Below, in pieces: positions 49,842 to 58,879 of a DNA stretch of 64,000 nucleotides. Both the position numbers and the translations under genes were made by a program. Origin of the DNA: Bacilli bacterium. GTDB taxonomy: Bacteria > Bacillota_I > Bacilli_A > RFN20 > CAG-826. The notes beneath the pieces were generated by a model. It was given only the letters and a program-made list of their open reading frames with translations. It did no database searches and was not told the DNA's origin. Every line of letters starts with the position of its first letter. Position 1 is the first letter of the stretch. The DNA is taken from assembly GCA_016296775.1 (NCBI GenBank), contig JAEDIE010000001.1, forward strand, positions 1-64,000, in the 5' to 3' direction.

Positions 49842-51458
49842 ATGGAAAAGAAACCGATGAAATTTATTTTTGTTACGGGCGGAGTTGTGTCTAGCCTTGG
49901 AAAAGGAATTAGTGCTGCAAGCATTGGAAGATTATTAAAAAGAAGAGGTTTAAATATCTTCTCTATGAAATTAGATCCATATTTAAATGTTGATCCAGGT
50001 ACAATGTCTCCTTATCAACATGGTGAAGTTTTTGTAACTCAAGATGGAGCTGAAACAGATCTTGATTTAGGACATTATGAAAGAATTATTAATACCTCTT
50101 TAACCAAAGAAAGTAGTGTTACAAGCGGAAAAGTATATTCAACAGTCATCGAAAAAGAAAGAAGAGGAGCTTATTTAGGAGCTACTGTTCAAATTATTCC
50201 TCATATTACTAATGAAATTAAGAAAAGATTAATCGATGGATTTAACGCAAAAGGTGATACAGATGTTTGTATTGTTGAAATTGGTGGAACTGTTGGTGAT
50301 ATTGAATCTCTTCCATTTTTAGAAGCAATTAGACAAATGAGAAGGGAATTAGGTTATGAAAATACTTTCTTTGTTCATAACACTTTAGTTCCTTACTTAA
50401 AAACTACTGGTGAAATTAAAACCAAACCAACTCAACATAGTGTTAAAGAAATTACCGGTTTAGGAATTCAACCAGATGCTTTACTTCTTAGAAGTGAAGT
50501 TAAAGTAGATAAAAAGAGTAGACAAAAAGTAGCTTTATTCTGTAACGTTTCAGATGAAGCTGTTATTAGTGTTGAAGATGTAGATATTATTTACGAAGTA
50601 GCTTTAAATTTACAAAAACAACATTTAGATGATTTAATTGTTAATCATTTAAGATTGAATTGTAATGAAAAAGCTAATATGGATGATTGGATTTCTTTAA
50701 TTAGAAAAATTAAAAATATCAAAAAAGAAGTTACAATTGGCTTAGTTGGAAAATATGTTTCTTTACATGATGCTTATATTTCAGTTTATGAATCATTAAA
50801 ATTTGCTGGATATAAATTCGATACTAAAATTAACGTTAAATGGATAAATAGTGAAAATTTAACTTTAGAAAATTACAAAGAAGAATTAGGCGGCTGTAAG
50901 GGCATTGTTGTTCCAGGAGGTTTTGGAGTTAGAGGAACTGATGGAAAGATTTTAGCTGCTAAATATTGTAGAGAAAACAATGTTCCTTATTTAGGATTAT
51001 GCTTAGGAATGCAAATAGCTTTAATTGAATTTGCTAACAATTGTTTGCATTTAGAAAAAGCTAATTCAACAGAATTTGATAGTGAAACACCATATAAAAT
51101 CATCGATTACCTTCCAGATCAATATAAAGGAATCAAGATGGGTGGAACAATGAGACTTGGAAATTATGAATGTAAATTATTAAGTGGAACTAAAACTTAT
51201 TCTTTATATAATTCACCATTAATTGTTGAAAGACATCGTCATAGATATGAATTTAATAATGAATATAAAGCATTATTTGAAGAAAATGGAGTTATATTCA
51301 GTGGAATAAATCCTCAAACTAATCTTTGTGAGATTATTGAACTTAAAGATCATCCTTTCTTTATTGCATGTCAATTCCATCCTGAATTTAAATCAAGACC
51401 ACTTGAACCACATCCATTATTTGTTGGTTTAGTTGAGGCTAGTATTAAGCATGAATAA
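49842..51458 (+). CDS. pyrG: CTP synthase
   Basis: A 538-residue enzyme making CTP from UTP, ATP and glutamine. The N-terminal synthetase domain has [20 protein letters not shown] and [16 protein letters not shown]. The C-terminal glutaminase domain has the oxyanion strand VPGGFGVRG, the nucleophile in YLGLCLGMQ, and the His/Glu pair in [15 protein letters not shown]-type ribosome binding site precedes the ATG. The next gene starts within its last codons. Confidence 0.98.
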   Translation: MEKKPMKFIFVTGGVVSSLGKGISAASIGRLLKRRGLNIFSMKLDPYLNVDPGTMSPYQHGEVFVTQDGAETDLDLGHYERIINTSLTKESSVTSGKVYSTVIEKERRGAYLGATVQIIPHITNEIKKRLIDGFNAKGDTDVCIVEIGGTVGDIESLPFLEAIRQMRRELGYENTFFVHNTLVPYLKTTGEIKTKPTQHSVKEITGLGIQPDALLLRSEVKVDKKSRQKVALFCNVSDEAVISVEDVDIIYEVALNLQKQHLDDLIVNHLRLNCNEKANMDDWISLIRKIKNIKKEVTIGLVGKYVSLHDAYISVYESLKFAGYKFDTKINVKWINSENLTLENYKEELGGCKGIVVPGGFGVRGTDGKILAAKYCRENNVPYLGLCLGMQIALIEFANNCLHLEKANSTEFDSETPYKIIDYLPDQYKGIKMGGTMRLGNYECKLLSGTKTYSLYNSPLIVERHRHRYEFNNEYKALFEENGVIFSGINPQTNLCEIIELKDHPFFIACQFHPEFKSRPLEPHPLFVGLVEASIKHE

Positions 51459-52392
51459 AAATTATAAACAAAATTTAAAAACTAGAAATATTAAAGAAAA
51501 CACTACAAAAACAAAGTATTTAGAAAAAAATAATAAGGAATACGTAGTAAAACACGACTCTACATTATTAGAATATTTGATTTCTGATTTACATTTTTCT
51601 AGAAACAATGCAAAAGGTTTATTATCTCATCATGTTATAGCAATTAATGGAGCTCCTACTTCACAATTTGATTTTCCATTAGTTAAAGATGATGTTTTAA
51701 TTGTTGCTTCTCATCCTATAAAAAGCAAAAAACGTAGTGATTTACCAATTATTTTTGAAGATGAATATATTATAGCCATTGATAAACCATATGGTTTACT
51801 TTCTGTTGCAAGCGATAAAGAGAAAAATTCTACAGCTTATAGAATGGTAAGTGATTACTTAAAAGAAAAAGATAGAAAATCTAGAATTTATGTTGTTCAT
51901 AGACTTGATAAGGAAACAAGTGGAGTTTTAATTTTTGCAAAAAATGAAAAGATTAAAGATATGTTTCAAGATTCATGGAATGAACTTGTTACAAAAAGAG
52001 GATATTATGCTGTTGTTGAAGGTGTAATGGAAAAGAAAAGTGATCGAATTACTAATTATTTAAGAATGAATAATTTAAATTTGATGTATGTAACTAAACC
52101 TTCAAAAGATAGTTATAAATGCATCACTGAATATAGTGTTATTAAAGAAAACGAGAAGAATTCTTTGTTAGATGTTAATATTTTAACTGGAAGAAAAAAT
52201 CAAATTAGAGTTACTTTAGGAAGCTTAAATCACTATGTTTTAGGTGATGATAAATATGGAGAACCACCTAATCCAATTAATAGATTATGTCTTCATGCTT
52301 ATGAATTAGATATTAAAAATCCTATTACTAATAAGACCTATATTTTAAAATCTAAGATACCAAATATTTTTTATGAATTGGTAAAGAAATAG
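51451..52392 (+). CDS. RluA-family pseudouridine synthase
   Basis: A 313-residue second RluA-type enzyme. An N-terminal S4 domain ([20 protein letters not shown] near residue 37) is followed by the catalytic motif [18 protein letters not shown] near residue 150 and the [12 protein letters not shown] stretch near 246. It isomerises uridines in rRNA or tRNA; the target is not clear. The start is ATG 51451, overlapping the pyrG end by 8 nt, with GAGG 13 nt upstream. It is a paralogue of the enzyme at 25628. Confidence 0.9.
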   Translation: MNKNYKQNLKTRNIKENTTKTKYLEKNNKEYVVKHDSTLLEYLISDLHFSRNNAKGLLSHHVIAINGAPTSQFDFPLVKDDVLIVASHPIKSKKRSDLPIIFEDEYIIAIDKPYGLLSVASDKEKNSTAYRMVSDYLKEKDRKSRIYVVHRLDKETSGVLIFAKNEKIKDMFQDSWNELVTKRGYYAVVEGVMEKKSDRITNYLRMNNLNLMYVTKPSKDSYKCITEYSVIKENEKNSLLDVNILTGRKNQIRVTLGSLNHYVLGDDKYGEPPNPINRLCLHAYELDIKNPITNKTYILKSKIPNIFYELVKK

Positions 52393-52394
52393 AT

Positions 52395-52400
52395 TATAAT
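52395..52400 (+). promoter_or_regulatory. Possible -10 box for the DUF1538 operon (leaderless)
   Basis: TATAAT ends 6 nt before the ATG at 52407, and no Shine-Dalgarno is present. No clear -35 box. Confidence 0.4.
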
Positions 52401-52406
52401 TAAAAT

Positions 52407-54005
52407 ATGGCTAAGGGATTTTTTAAGAAAATTTTAGAGACATTTCTTTCTATAATTCCAATGGTTGTTATTATTACCATTATTTTTTTAATTAGTTATT
52501 TTGTTCCTTCATTTGGAGGAATTTTGAATAATGATAAAGTACCTTTTATTAGTTTAAATTCATATATTCCATTTTTGATTTGTAGCTTAACTTTAGTTGT
52601 TGGTTCAAGTTTATTTCAACTTGGTGCTGATAATGCTTTAAGTAAGGTTGGTCAAGAGATAGGTTCTCATTTAACTAAGAAAAAGAACATTGTTTTATTA
52701 GTTGTTTTAACAATTGCTTTAGGTTTGTTAATAACTTTTGCTGAACCTGATTTAACTGTATTTAGCGATATCATCGGAAAACAAATTGATACAACTTTGG
52801 GAACTTGGATTGTTAAACTTGCTGCTGGAATTGGTGTAGGTATCTTTTTAGCAATAGGAATTGTTAGAATTATTTTTCAAAAATCATTTAAGATTATTAT
52901 TTTAATATCGTATGGGTTGATATTTGCTTTAGGTTGCTTATTTGGACCTGTAGCAGGAGATGCTTTCCTTTCAATAAGTTTTGATACAAGTGCTGTTACA
53001 ACAGGTCCAGCTACTGTTCCTTTTGTTATTGCTTTTGGAGCAAGTGTAGCTAGTGCTAGAGGTGGTAAAGATTCATCTTCAGACTCATTTGGTTTAAGTG
53101 GACTTATGTCTTTAGGACCAGTAATTAGTATGTTAATCCTTTGTTTATTTAAACAACCAGAAAGCAATATTTTAGCAATAGAAGTTCATAATTGGTATGA
53201 ACAAATTGTTCAAGATAATATCTTTATTGAAATGATTTTTGAGGTACTTTTAGGTGTAGGTCCTTTATTTATTTTCTTTATTATTTATAATTTTATTTTC
53301 TTAAAATTAAAAAAAGAGAAACTTATTAATATTTTAATTGGATTTGGACTTACTGCAATTGGTTTATATATTTTCTTACTTAGTGCATCTATCGGATTTA
53401 AGGGATTAGCTGAAGAATTAGGTAGAAATATTGCTTCTAATCCAAGTTATTATTATTTATTTATTATAATTGGATTGCTAACTGGAATAATTATTGTTTT
53501 AGGTGAACCTTCAATTCAAATATTAACTTCTCAAGTTGAAGAAATAAGTGCTGGTATAATAAAAAAGAAAACAATGATTATTACCTTAGCAATTGGTGTA
53601 GGTTTAGCTATTACTTTAGAATTAGCTCGTAATGTATTCTTTAATGGATTTTCAAGTTTTTACTTATTTATTCCTTTATATTTATTAAGTATTTTCTTAA
53701 TGTTATTTGTTCCTGATATTTATGCTTCAATTGCTTTTGATAGTGGAGGAATAGCTTCAGGAACAATTTCAGTATGTTTTGTTCTTCCTTTTGTAATTGG
53801 AATGAGTAAAGAAATTAATCATGTTTCTAATTCATTTGGAATTATTGGAATGGTAAGTTGTATGCCAATTTTATGTATTGAAATGTTAGGTATTTCAAGT
53901 AAAATTCAATCTAATATTATTCAAAAGAGAGCAAGAAAGAGCTTTGTTGGTTACGAGGATGCTCAAATTATTCACTTTATGGAGTTAGAATATGAGGATA
54001 AGTAA
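52407..54005 (+). CDS. DUF1538 family membrane protein, predicted transporter
   Basis: A 532-residue polytopic membrane protein with about twelve hydrophobic segments arranged as two similar halves. Each half carries a related acidic motif: LLITFAEPDLTVFSDIIGKQ near residue 112 and IVLGEPSIQILTSQVEEISA near 368. This is the DUF1538 pattern. Function is not established, but the duplicated re-entrant-like motifs and the two downstream PII-like genes suggest a transporter regulated by PII signalling. The stop region overlaps the next gene by 14 nt. Confidence 0.8.
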   Translation: MAKGFFKKILETFLSIIPMVVIITIIFLISYFVPSFGGILNNDKVPFISLNSYIPFLICSLTLVVGSSLFQLGADNALSKVGQEIGSHLTKKKNIVLLVVLTIALGLLITFAEPDLTVFSDIIGKQIDTTLGTWIVKLAAGIGVGIFLAIGIVRIIFQKSFKIIILISYGLIFALGCLFGPVAGDAFLSISFDTSAVTTGPATVPFVIAFGASVASARGGKDSSSDSFGLSGLMSLGPVISMLILCLFKQPESNILAIEVHNWYEQIVQDNIFIEMIFEVLLGVGPLFIFFIIYNFIFLKLKKEKLINILIGFGLTAIGLYIFLLSASIGFKGLAEELGRNIASNPSYYYLFIIIGLLTGIIIVLGEPSIQILTSQVEEISAGIIKKKTMIITLAIGVGLAITLELARNVFFNGFSSFYLFIPLYLLSIFLMLFVPDIYASIAFDSGGIASGTISVCFVLPFVIGMSKEINHVSNSFGIIGMVSCMPILCIEMLGISSKIQSNIIQKRARKSFVGYEDAQIIHFMELEYEDK

Positions 54006-54423
54006 AAAAATAAAAGAAAAGGGTAATAAAAAAAGTGTAGAAAGCAAGCCTTCTTTTGAAAGCGAAAATAAAATTGAAAGATTAAAATTGCTTGTTATTA
54101 TTGTTAATCGTAATCAAGGTCAATTTTTTGTATCAAGATTTTTAGAAAATGATATTAGTGCAGTTTTTGAAGTATATGGAAAAGGAACTGCTCCAAAAGA
54201 AATATATGAACTTGTTGGACTAAATGATTCTAAAAAAGATTTAGTATTAGGAATTATTAAAGAATCAGATTTAGATAAATATATGAAAATCATTAATGAA
54301 AGATTTTCATTTAGCCCTACATCAAAAGGAGTAGCATTTACTATTAAAATTAGTTCTATGGCTGGTGTAATTATGTATAAGTTCTTAACTAATAATAAGG
54401 AGAGGATTAAAAATGGGAAATAA
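53992..54423 (+). CDS. PII-like regulatory protein, first copy
   Basis: A 143-residue protein with a basic 30-residue N-terminal extension followed by a ferredoxin-like PII fold: LKLLVIIVNRNQGQFFVSRF, FEVYGKGTAPKEIYELVGL, and FSPTSKGVAFTIKISSMAGV. It resembles the PII-family proteins encoded beside DUF1538. The canonical uridylylated-tyrosine T-loop is not evident. It probably senses a nucleotide or metabolite and binds the membrane protein encoded upstream. Coupled by overlap to genes on both sides. Confidence 0.7.
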   Translation: MRISKKIKEKGNKKSVESKPSFESENKIERLKLLVIIVNRNQGQFFVSRFLENDISAVFEVYGKGTAPKEIYELVGLNDSKKDLVLGIIKESDLDKYMKIINERFSFSPTSKGVAFTIKISSMAGVIMYKFLTNNKERIKNGK

Positions 54424-54742
54424 AGGTGAATTAATTGTAGCGATTATTAATAGAGGATATAGCGATTTAGTAATGGAAGCAGCTAAAAAAGCTGGAGCTA
54501 GAGGTGGAACAATTTTTAATGCTCATGGAACTGGAAATAAAGAAATTGAAGAATATTTTGGTGTTCCTATTCAACCTGAAAAAGAGATGGTTTTTATAAT
54601 TGTCGATAAATCAATTAAAGATAATGTTTTGTTGAATATTTATAAAGATGCAGGATTAGAAACAAAAGGTCAAGGAATTGTTTTTTCTCTTCCTGTTGAT
54701 GATATGGTTGGTGTTACTTTAAATGAAGAAGAAACTAAATAG
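54413..54742 (+). CDS. PII-like regulatory protein, second copy
   Basis: A 109-residue PII-fold protein without the N-terminal extension of its neighbour. Typical stretches are ELIVAIINRGYSDLVMEAAK, ARGGTIFNAHGTG (T-loop region, near residue 30), KEMVFIIVDKSI and GIVFSLPVDDMVGVT. With the previous copy it may form homo- or heterotrimers acting on the DUF1538 protein. GGAGAGG precedes the ATG. Its end overlaps the convergent rsmI end by 8 nt. Confidence 0.8.
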   Translation: MGNKGELIVAIINRGYSDLVMEAAKKAGARGGTIFNAHGTGNKEIEEYFGVPIQPEKEMVFIIVDKSIKDNVLLNIYKDAGLETKGQGIVFSLPVDDMVGVTLNEEETK

Positions 54743-55553
54743 AATAGTAAATCTTCTTAACTATATTTTTATTAATATTAAATAATAAACTTACTGCTAA
54801 AATGGCATCTTTAGGTGTCATTTTATTTTCGATTAATAATTTTAATTTATCTTTTATTTGTTCTAAAGATATTGTTTCTTCGTCACTAAAATTACCTTCA
54901 ACAATTAAAACAATTTCTCCAATAATCTCTCTTTTTGATTCTAAAATTTCTTCTAATGAAATTCTAATAAATTCTTCATGAATCTTAGTTAATTCTCTAG
55001 CAATACAAATATTTCTATTTCCAAAAACATTAAATAAATCATTCAAAGTATCATAAATTCTATGAGGAGCCTCGTAAAAAACTATAGTATTTCCCACCTC
55101 TTTTAATTGTTCTAACTCTTTTATTCTTTCACTTTGTTTAGATTTTAAAAATCCATAAAATAAGAATTTGGAAGGATCAATTCCACTTCCAACAAGAGCA
55201 TTCAAAAATGCATTTGGTCCTGATAAAGGAACAATTTTTATATCGTATTTTAAGCATTCTTTTACTAAATTATATCCAGGATCACTAATACAAGGATAAC
55301 CAGCATCAGATAAATAACCTACTGTTTTCCCACTTAAAATTTCATTTACTATATTAATTGAGGCTTCAATTTCGTTATGTTCATGACATGAAATTGTTTT
55401 CTTTTTTATATTTAATAGATTAAGTAATTTATTTGTATTTCTTGTATCTTCACAAGCTAAAAAATCACAAATAGAAATAGTTTCTAATACACGTGGAGAA
55501 ACTTCTTTTAAATTTCCAATTGGAGAAGGTATTAAATATAATGATCCAATCAT
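54735..55553 (-). CDS. rsmI: 16S rRNA (cytidine-1402-2'-O) methyltransferase RsmI
   Basis: A 272-residue tetrapyrrole-methylase-fold enzyme. Signatures are LYLIPSPIGNLKEVSPRVLE at the N-terminus, CEDTRNTNKLL, LSDAGYPCISDPGY near residue 80 and FYEAPHRI near 158. It methylates the ribose of C1402 in the decoding centre. The last gene of the minus-strand dnaX cluster; its start overlaps ricT (ATGA). Confidence 0.96.
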   Translation of the reverse strand: MIGSLYLIPSPIGNLKEVSPRVLETISICDFLACEDTRNTNKLLNLLNIKKKTISCHEHNEIEASINIVNEILSGKTVGYLSDAGYPCISDPGYNLVKECLKYDIKIVPLSGPNAFLNALVGSGIDPSKFLFYGFLKSKQSERIKELEQLKEVGNTIVFYEAPHRIYDTLNDLFNVFGNRNICIARELTKIHEEFIRISLEEILESKREIIGEIVLIVEGNFSDEETISLEQIKDKLKLLIENKMTPKDAILAVSLLFNINKNIVKKIYYSI

Positions 55554-56362
55554 GATACTTTCTTTAACTTTTTAAAGTCCTCTAATGCAATGTATTCAAC
55601 ATCTTCTTTAGTTTCAATTCTAATTACTTTAGAAATAATATTAAAAGATGTAACTTTATAAATTTCGTTATTATATTTAACTGTTGAATTAATAGCAGGG
55701 AAAGCTTTTTTAGCTTCAGTATAAGCATCATCTTCAAATTTTAAACAGCACATTAATTTTCCACATTGACCGCTAAGTTTAGGAATATTAATAGTTAACA
55801 TTTGGTTTTTAGCTTTACTTAAAGATACTCCTTCAAATTCTTTTAAGAAAGTAGTGCAGCAAAGTGGAAGTCCACAAACACCAATACCACCAATTATTTG
55901 AGCTCTTTCTCTAACATTTACTTGTTTAAGTTCAATTCTACAATGTAAAGCACCAGCTAAAAGCTTTAATAAATTTCTAAAATCAACTCTATCTTGAGCA
56001 ATATAAGTAAATAAAATTTTAGTTTTATCTAAAGTATATGAAGCGTCAATTAAATCCATATTTAATTTTTCTTGTTGAGCATATTTATTAAATATATTTT
56101 TAGCTTCTAAAGCATCTAGAGAATTTCTTTTATGGACTAATAAATCTTGTTTTGTAGCTCTTCTAACAATTGGAATAACTTCAAAAGGAGCTTTAACTTC
56201 ACTTAATAATCTAGGATCGGCGGTAACTCTTCCAAGTTCTAAGCCAACAACAGTGTTAACAACAACAAATTCACCCATTTTAATAGTTTCATCTGTTGTT
56301 TTAAAAAAGTAATTCTTTCCGGTTTCAGTAAATGATATGTTTAAACAATATTCTATATCCAT
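55550..56362 (-). CDS. ricT: PSP1/RicT (YaaT) family protein
   Basis: A 270-residue PSP1-domain protein. The cysteine-rich segment is clear: GGIGVCGLPLCCTTFLKEFE and SGQCGKLMCCLKFE (about residues 154-205), typical of YaaT/RicT. In Bacillus RicT joins RicA and RicF in a Fe-S-containing complex that modulates RNase Y-dependent mRNA processing and competence or sporulation phosphorelay. Those partners are not in the window. Gene position between holB and rsmI is as in Bacillus. Confidence 0.93.
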   Translation of the reverse strand: MDIEYCLNISFTETGKNYFFKTTDETIKMGEFVVVNTVVGLELGRVTADPRLLSEVKAPFEVIPIVRRATKQDLLVHKRNSLDALEAKNIFNKYAQQEKLNMDLIDASYTLDKTKILFTYIAQDRVDFRNLLKLLAGALHCRIELKQVNVRERAQIIGGIGVCGLPLCCTTFLKEFEGVSLSKAKNQMLTINIPKLSGQCGKLMCCLKFEDDAYTEAKKAFPAINSTVKYNNEIYKVTSFNIISKVIRIETKEDVEYIALEDFKKLKKVS

Positions 56363-56364
56363 AA

Positions 56365-57336
56365 TTAAGCTCCAAATATATTCTCGATGAGGTTTAAAAA
56401 CAATAGTTGAGTATTTAAATTATATGATAATTCATAGCGATAATTCATTAATTTTAATATTGAATCATCAATAGAATTAACGTTATTAATTATAACATTT
56501 AATTGTTCTTTTGACTCGTTAATAATAATTTCTTCATTCATCTTTAGTTTTGATGCTTCTTTTAAATAAACAATTAAGATATCTAAGAAAAATCTAATAG
56601 CTATCTTTGTTTTTAAATTGGGATTAATTTCGTTTAAAACGAAGAATCTTAATTTGTTTTTGTTAGGTATTAAATTAATAAAAGATTCTACATATTTTTG
56701 AGCTTCTATGTAATCTTCATTTTCAGTTTCTAATTTAATCATTGAAGCATCATTTTGAAAAAACGATAATATTTCCGCATTCTTTTTATCAACATTTAAA
56801 GAAATGCATTCATTTATCAAATCTTTTTTATCAACATTAGAGAAACGAACTATTTCGGTTCTACTTAAAATTGTTGGTAAAACACGATATTCGTTTTCTG
56901 TAGTTAAAATTGCGTATGTATTATCAAGTGGTTCTTCTAAAAACTTAAGTAATGCATTTGTTTCGTTAGGTCTAAGATTTTCAACTAAGTTAATAATATA
57001 AATTTTAATTCCTAATTGATTGATAGAAGTTTGAGAAAACTTTTCTTCAATTTTTCTTATATCATCAATTTTTGATTGTTCTTTTTTTGTATCAATAATA
57101 ATTAAGTCAGGATAAGTTCTATTTTCAACTTGTTTAGAGATAATATTTTCTTCATCTATAAATTTATGTTTGTTATTTAGTAAACTTTTAGCTAGAAATT
57201 TTGCAACTTCAAATAGAGGTGTTCCAGTTGGTCCACTTAATAAATATGCGTGGAAAAACCTATTGTTTTCCAAAGCATTTTTAAAAATATTGTATGGAAT
57301 TTCTTGATATTTTTTTAAATAATTAATACAATCCAT
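56365..57336 (-). CDS. holB: DNA polymerase III delta-prime subunit
   Basis: A 323-residue clamp-loader subunit. The AAA+ fold is visible with a degenerate P-loop (LLSGPTGTPLFEVAKFLAKSL), VENLRPNETNALLKFLEEP (sensor-1 region) and TILSRTEIVRFSN (Ser-Arg-Thr motif for the arginine finger). It joins DnaX and HolA to load the sliding clamp. Its start overlaps tmk by 14 nt. Confidence 0.9.
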   Translation of the reverse strand: MDCINYLKKYQEIPYNIFKNALENNRFFHAYLLSGPTGTPLFEVAKFLAKSLLNNKHKFIDEENIISKQVENRTYPDLIIIDTKKEQSKIDDIRKIEEKFSQTSINQLGIKIYIINLVENLRPNETNALLKFLEEPLDNTYAILTTENEYRVLPTILSRTEIVRFSNVDKKDLINECISLNVDKKNAEILSFFQNDASMIKLETENEDYIEAQKYVESFINLIPNKNKLRFFVLNEINPNLKTKIAIRFFLDILIVYLKEASKLKMNEEIIINESKEQLNVIINNVNSIDDSILKLMNYRYELSYNLNTQLLFLNLIENIFGA

Positions 57337-57949
57337 CTAATTTGTTTTTAATAATTGTATATGCTTCTAAAACAACTTCATCAAGTGGTTTACTAGCATC
57401 AATTACAACGTATCTTTCTTTATACCTTTTACTTAAATCTAAAAAAGTATTTCTAACATCATCATAAAACTTTAAAGATTCAAGATCTAAACGATTAACT
57501 TCTCTATTTTTATTTTTATTAATTCTTTCTAAACCAACCTTTGGTTCAAGGTCAAAAAGAATAGTTAAATCAGGTAAAGTATTTTCTGTAGCAAAAAGAT
57601 TAACATTTAATACTTCTTCAACACCTAAATGTTTTCCACCTCCTTGATAAGCCAAACTTGAATCAATATATCTATCACATAAAACGATCTTATTTTCTTT
57701 TAAAGCTGGCCAAACTTTTTCAACTAAATGTTGTCTTCTACTTGCAGCAAAAAGTAATGCTTCAGATCTATCATCTAAAGAAGTATTTTCTTTATCTAAA
57801 ATAATATTTCTAATTTGTTCAGCAATTTTAACTCCACCGGGTTCACGAGTTAAAATAATATCGTAGTTTTCGTTTTTTAATCTTTCAAATACTAAAGAAG
57901 CAACAGTAGTTTTCCCGCTTCCTTCGCCACCTTCAAATGTAATAAACAT
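57323..57949 (-). CDS. tmk: Thymidylate kinase
   Basis: A 208-residue dTMP kinase. P-loop FEGGEGSGKTTVA, the substrate motif ILTREPGG, and the DRYIDSSLAYQGGGKHLG LID-adjacent segment are present. It supplies dTDP for DNA synthesis. Located between recR and holB as in many Bacillota. Confidence 0.97.
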   Translation of the reverse strand: MFITFEGGEGSGKTTVASLVFERLKNENYDIILTREPGGVKIAEQIRNIILDKENTSLDDRSEALLFAASRRQHLVEKVWPALKENKIVLCDRYIDSSLAYQGGGKHLGVEEVLNVNLFATENTLPDLTILFDLEPKVGLERINKNKNREVNRLDLESLKFYDDVRNTFLDLSKRYKERYVVIDASKPLDEVVLEAYTIIKNKLDGLY

Positions 57950-57960
57950 ATTTTTACCCC

Positions 57961-58560
57961 TTATTTTAAAGTAGTTCTTCCTTCAATAGCTTTTTGAATG
58001 GTTAATTCATCAGCATATTCTAAATTTCCACCCATTGGAATACCATAAGCAAGTCTTGTAACTTTAATATTTTTATCTTCTAATAATTTAGCTAAATATA
58101 AAGCTGTGGTTTCTCCTTCGATGGTTGGATTAGTAGCAATTATAATTTCTTTTATATTTTCTTTATCAATTCTTTCAAGTAACTCTTTAATTCTTAGATC
58201 TTCAGGTCTAATTCCTTTCAATGATGAAAGATCACCATTTAATGAATGATAAGTGCCTCTATAAGTATTGCTTTTTTCAAAGTTATAAACATCTTTATAA
58301 GATGAAAGAACAATACAGGTGGAATGATCTCTATGTTCATCATTACATATTGGGCAAATTGAACCTTCACTTAATAAGCCACAAATTGGACAAGGATGAA
58401 TTTTTTCTTTTACATCTTTAATGTTTTGAATTAATTCATCAACAGTTTTGTCATCCATACTTAAAACGTTGAAAGCCATTCTTTCTGCAGTTTTACTTCC
58501 AACGCTTGAAAAGTTTTTAAAAGAATCTGTTAATTTTACAATGCTACTTAATTCTTTCAT
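57961..58560 (-). CDS. recR: Recombination mediator RecR
   Basis: A 199-residue protein with an N-terminal helix-hairpin-helix (SVGSKTAERMAFNVLSM), a four-cysteine zinc finger (CPICGLLSEGSICPIC, near residue 57) and a Toprim domain (IIATNPTIEGETTALYL). With RecF/RecO it loads RecA at gapped DNA. Its start overlaps the ybaB stop by one base. Confidence 0.97.
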   Translation of the reverse strand: MKELSSIVKLTDSFKNFSSVGSKTAERMAFNVLSMDDKTVDELIQNIKDVKEKIHPCPICGLLSEGSICPICNDEHRDHSTCIVLSSYKDVYNFEKSNTYRGTYHSLNGDLSSLKGIRPEDLRIKELLERIDKENIKEIIIATNPTIEGETTALYLAKLLEDKNIKVTRLAYGIPMGGNLEYADELTIQKAIEGRTTLK

Positions 58561-58868
58561 TAAAACATTCCTGGCATTCCGTTAATTTTAAATGAAGATG
58601 CTAATTTTTCATTTGCTTCATCAATTAAATCTTTACAGCCATCATAAGCTAATTTAATCATGTCTTTAAGCATATCTTCATCATCTTGATTTAAAAGATC
58701 TTTATCGAGGAATTCAATTGAAACAAAGTCCATATTTCCTTTTAAAACAACTTTGACTGCTCCATTAGCAGTGTATTCGAATTCTTTTTCATCTAATTCT
58801 TTTTGTTTTCTTTCGAATTCTCTTTGTGTTCTTTGCATTTGTTGAATCATTTGTTGATAACTTGGCAT
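58560..58868 (-). CDS. ybaB: YbaB/EbfC nucleoid-associated protein
   Basis: A 102-residue DNA-binding protein. It has a long N-terminal helix (QMIQQMQRTQREFERKQKEL), a central strand GAVKVVLKGNMDFVSIEF and a C-terminal helix with AYDGCKDLIDEANEK, the family layout. Always between dnaX and recR in this kind of cluster. GGAG precedes the ATG. Confidence 0.95.
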   Translation of the reverse strand: MPSYQQMIQQMQRTQREFERKQKELDEKEFEYTANGAVKVVLKGNMDFVSIEFLDKDLLNQDDEDMLKDMIKLAYDGCKDLIDEANEKLASSFKINGMPGMF

Positions 58869-58879
58869 AAAATTCTCCT

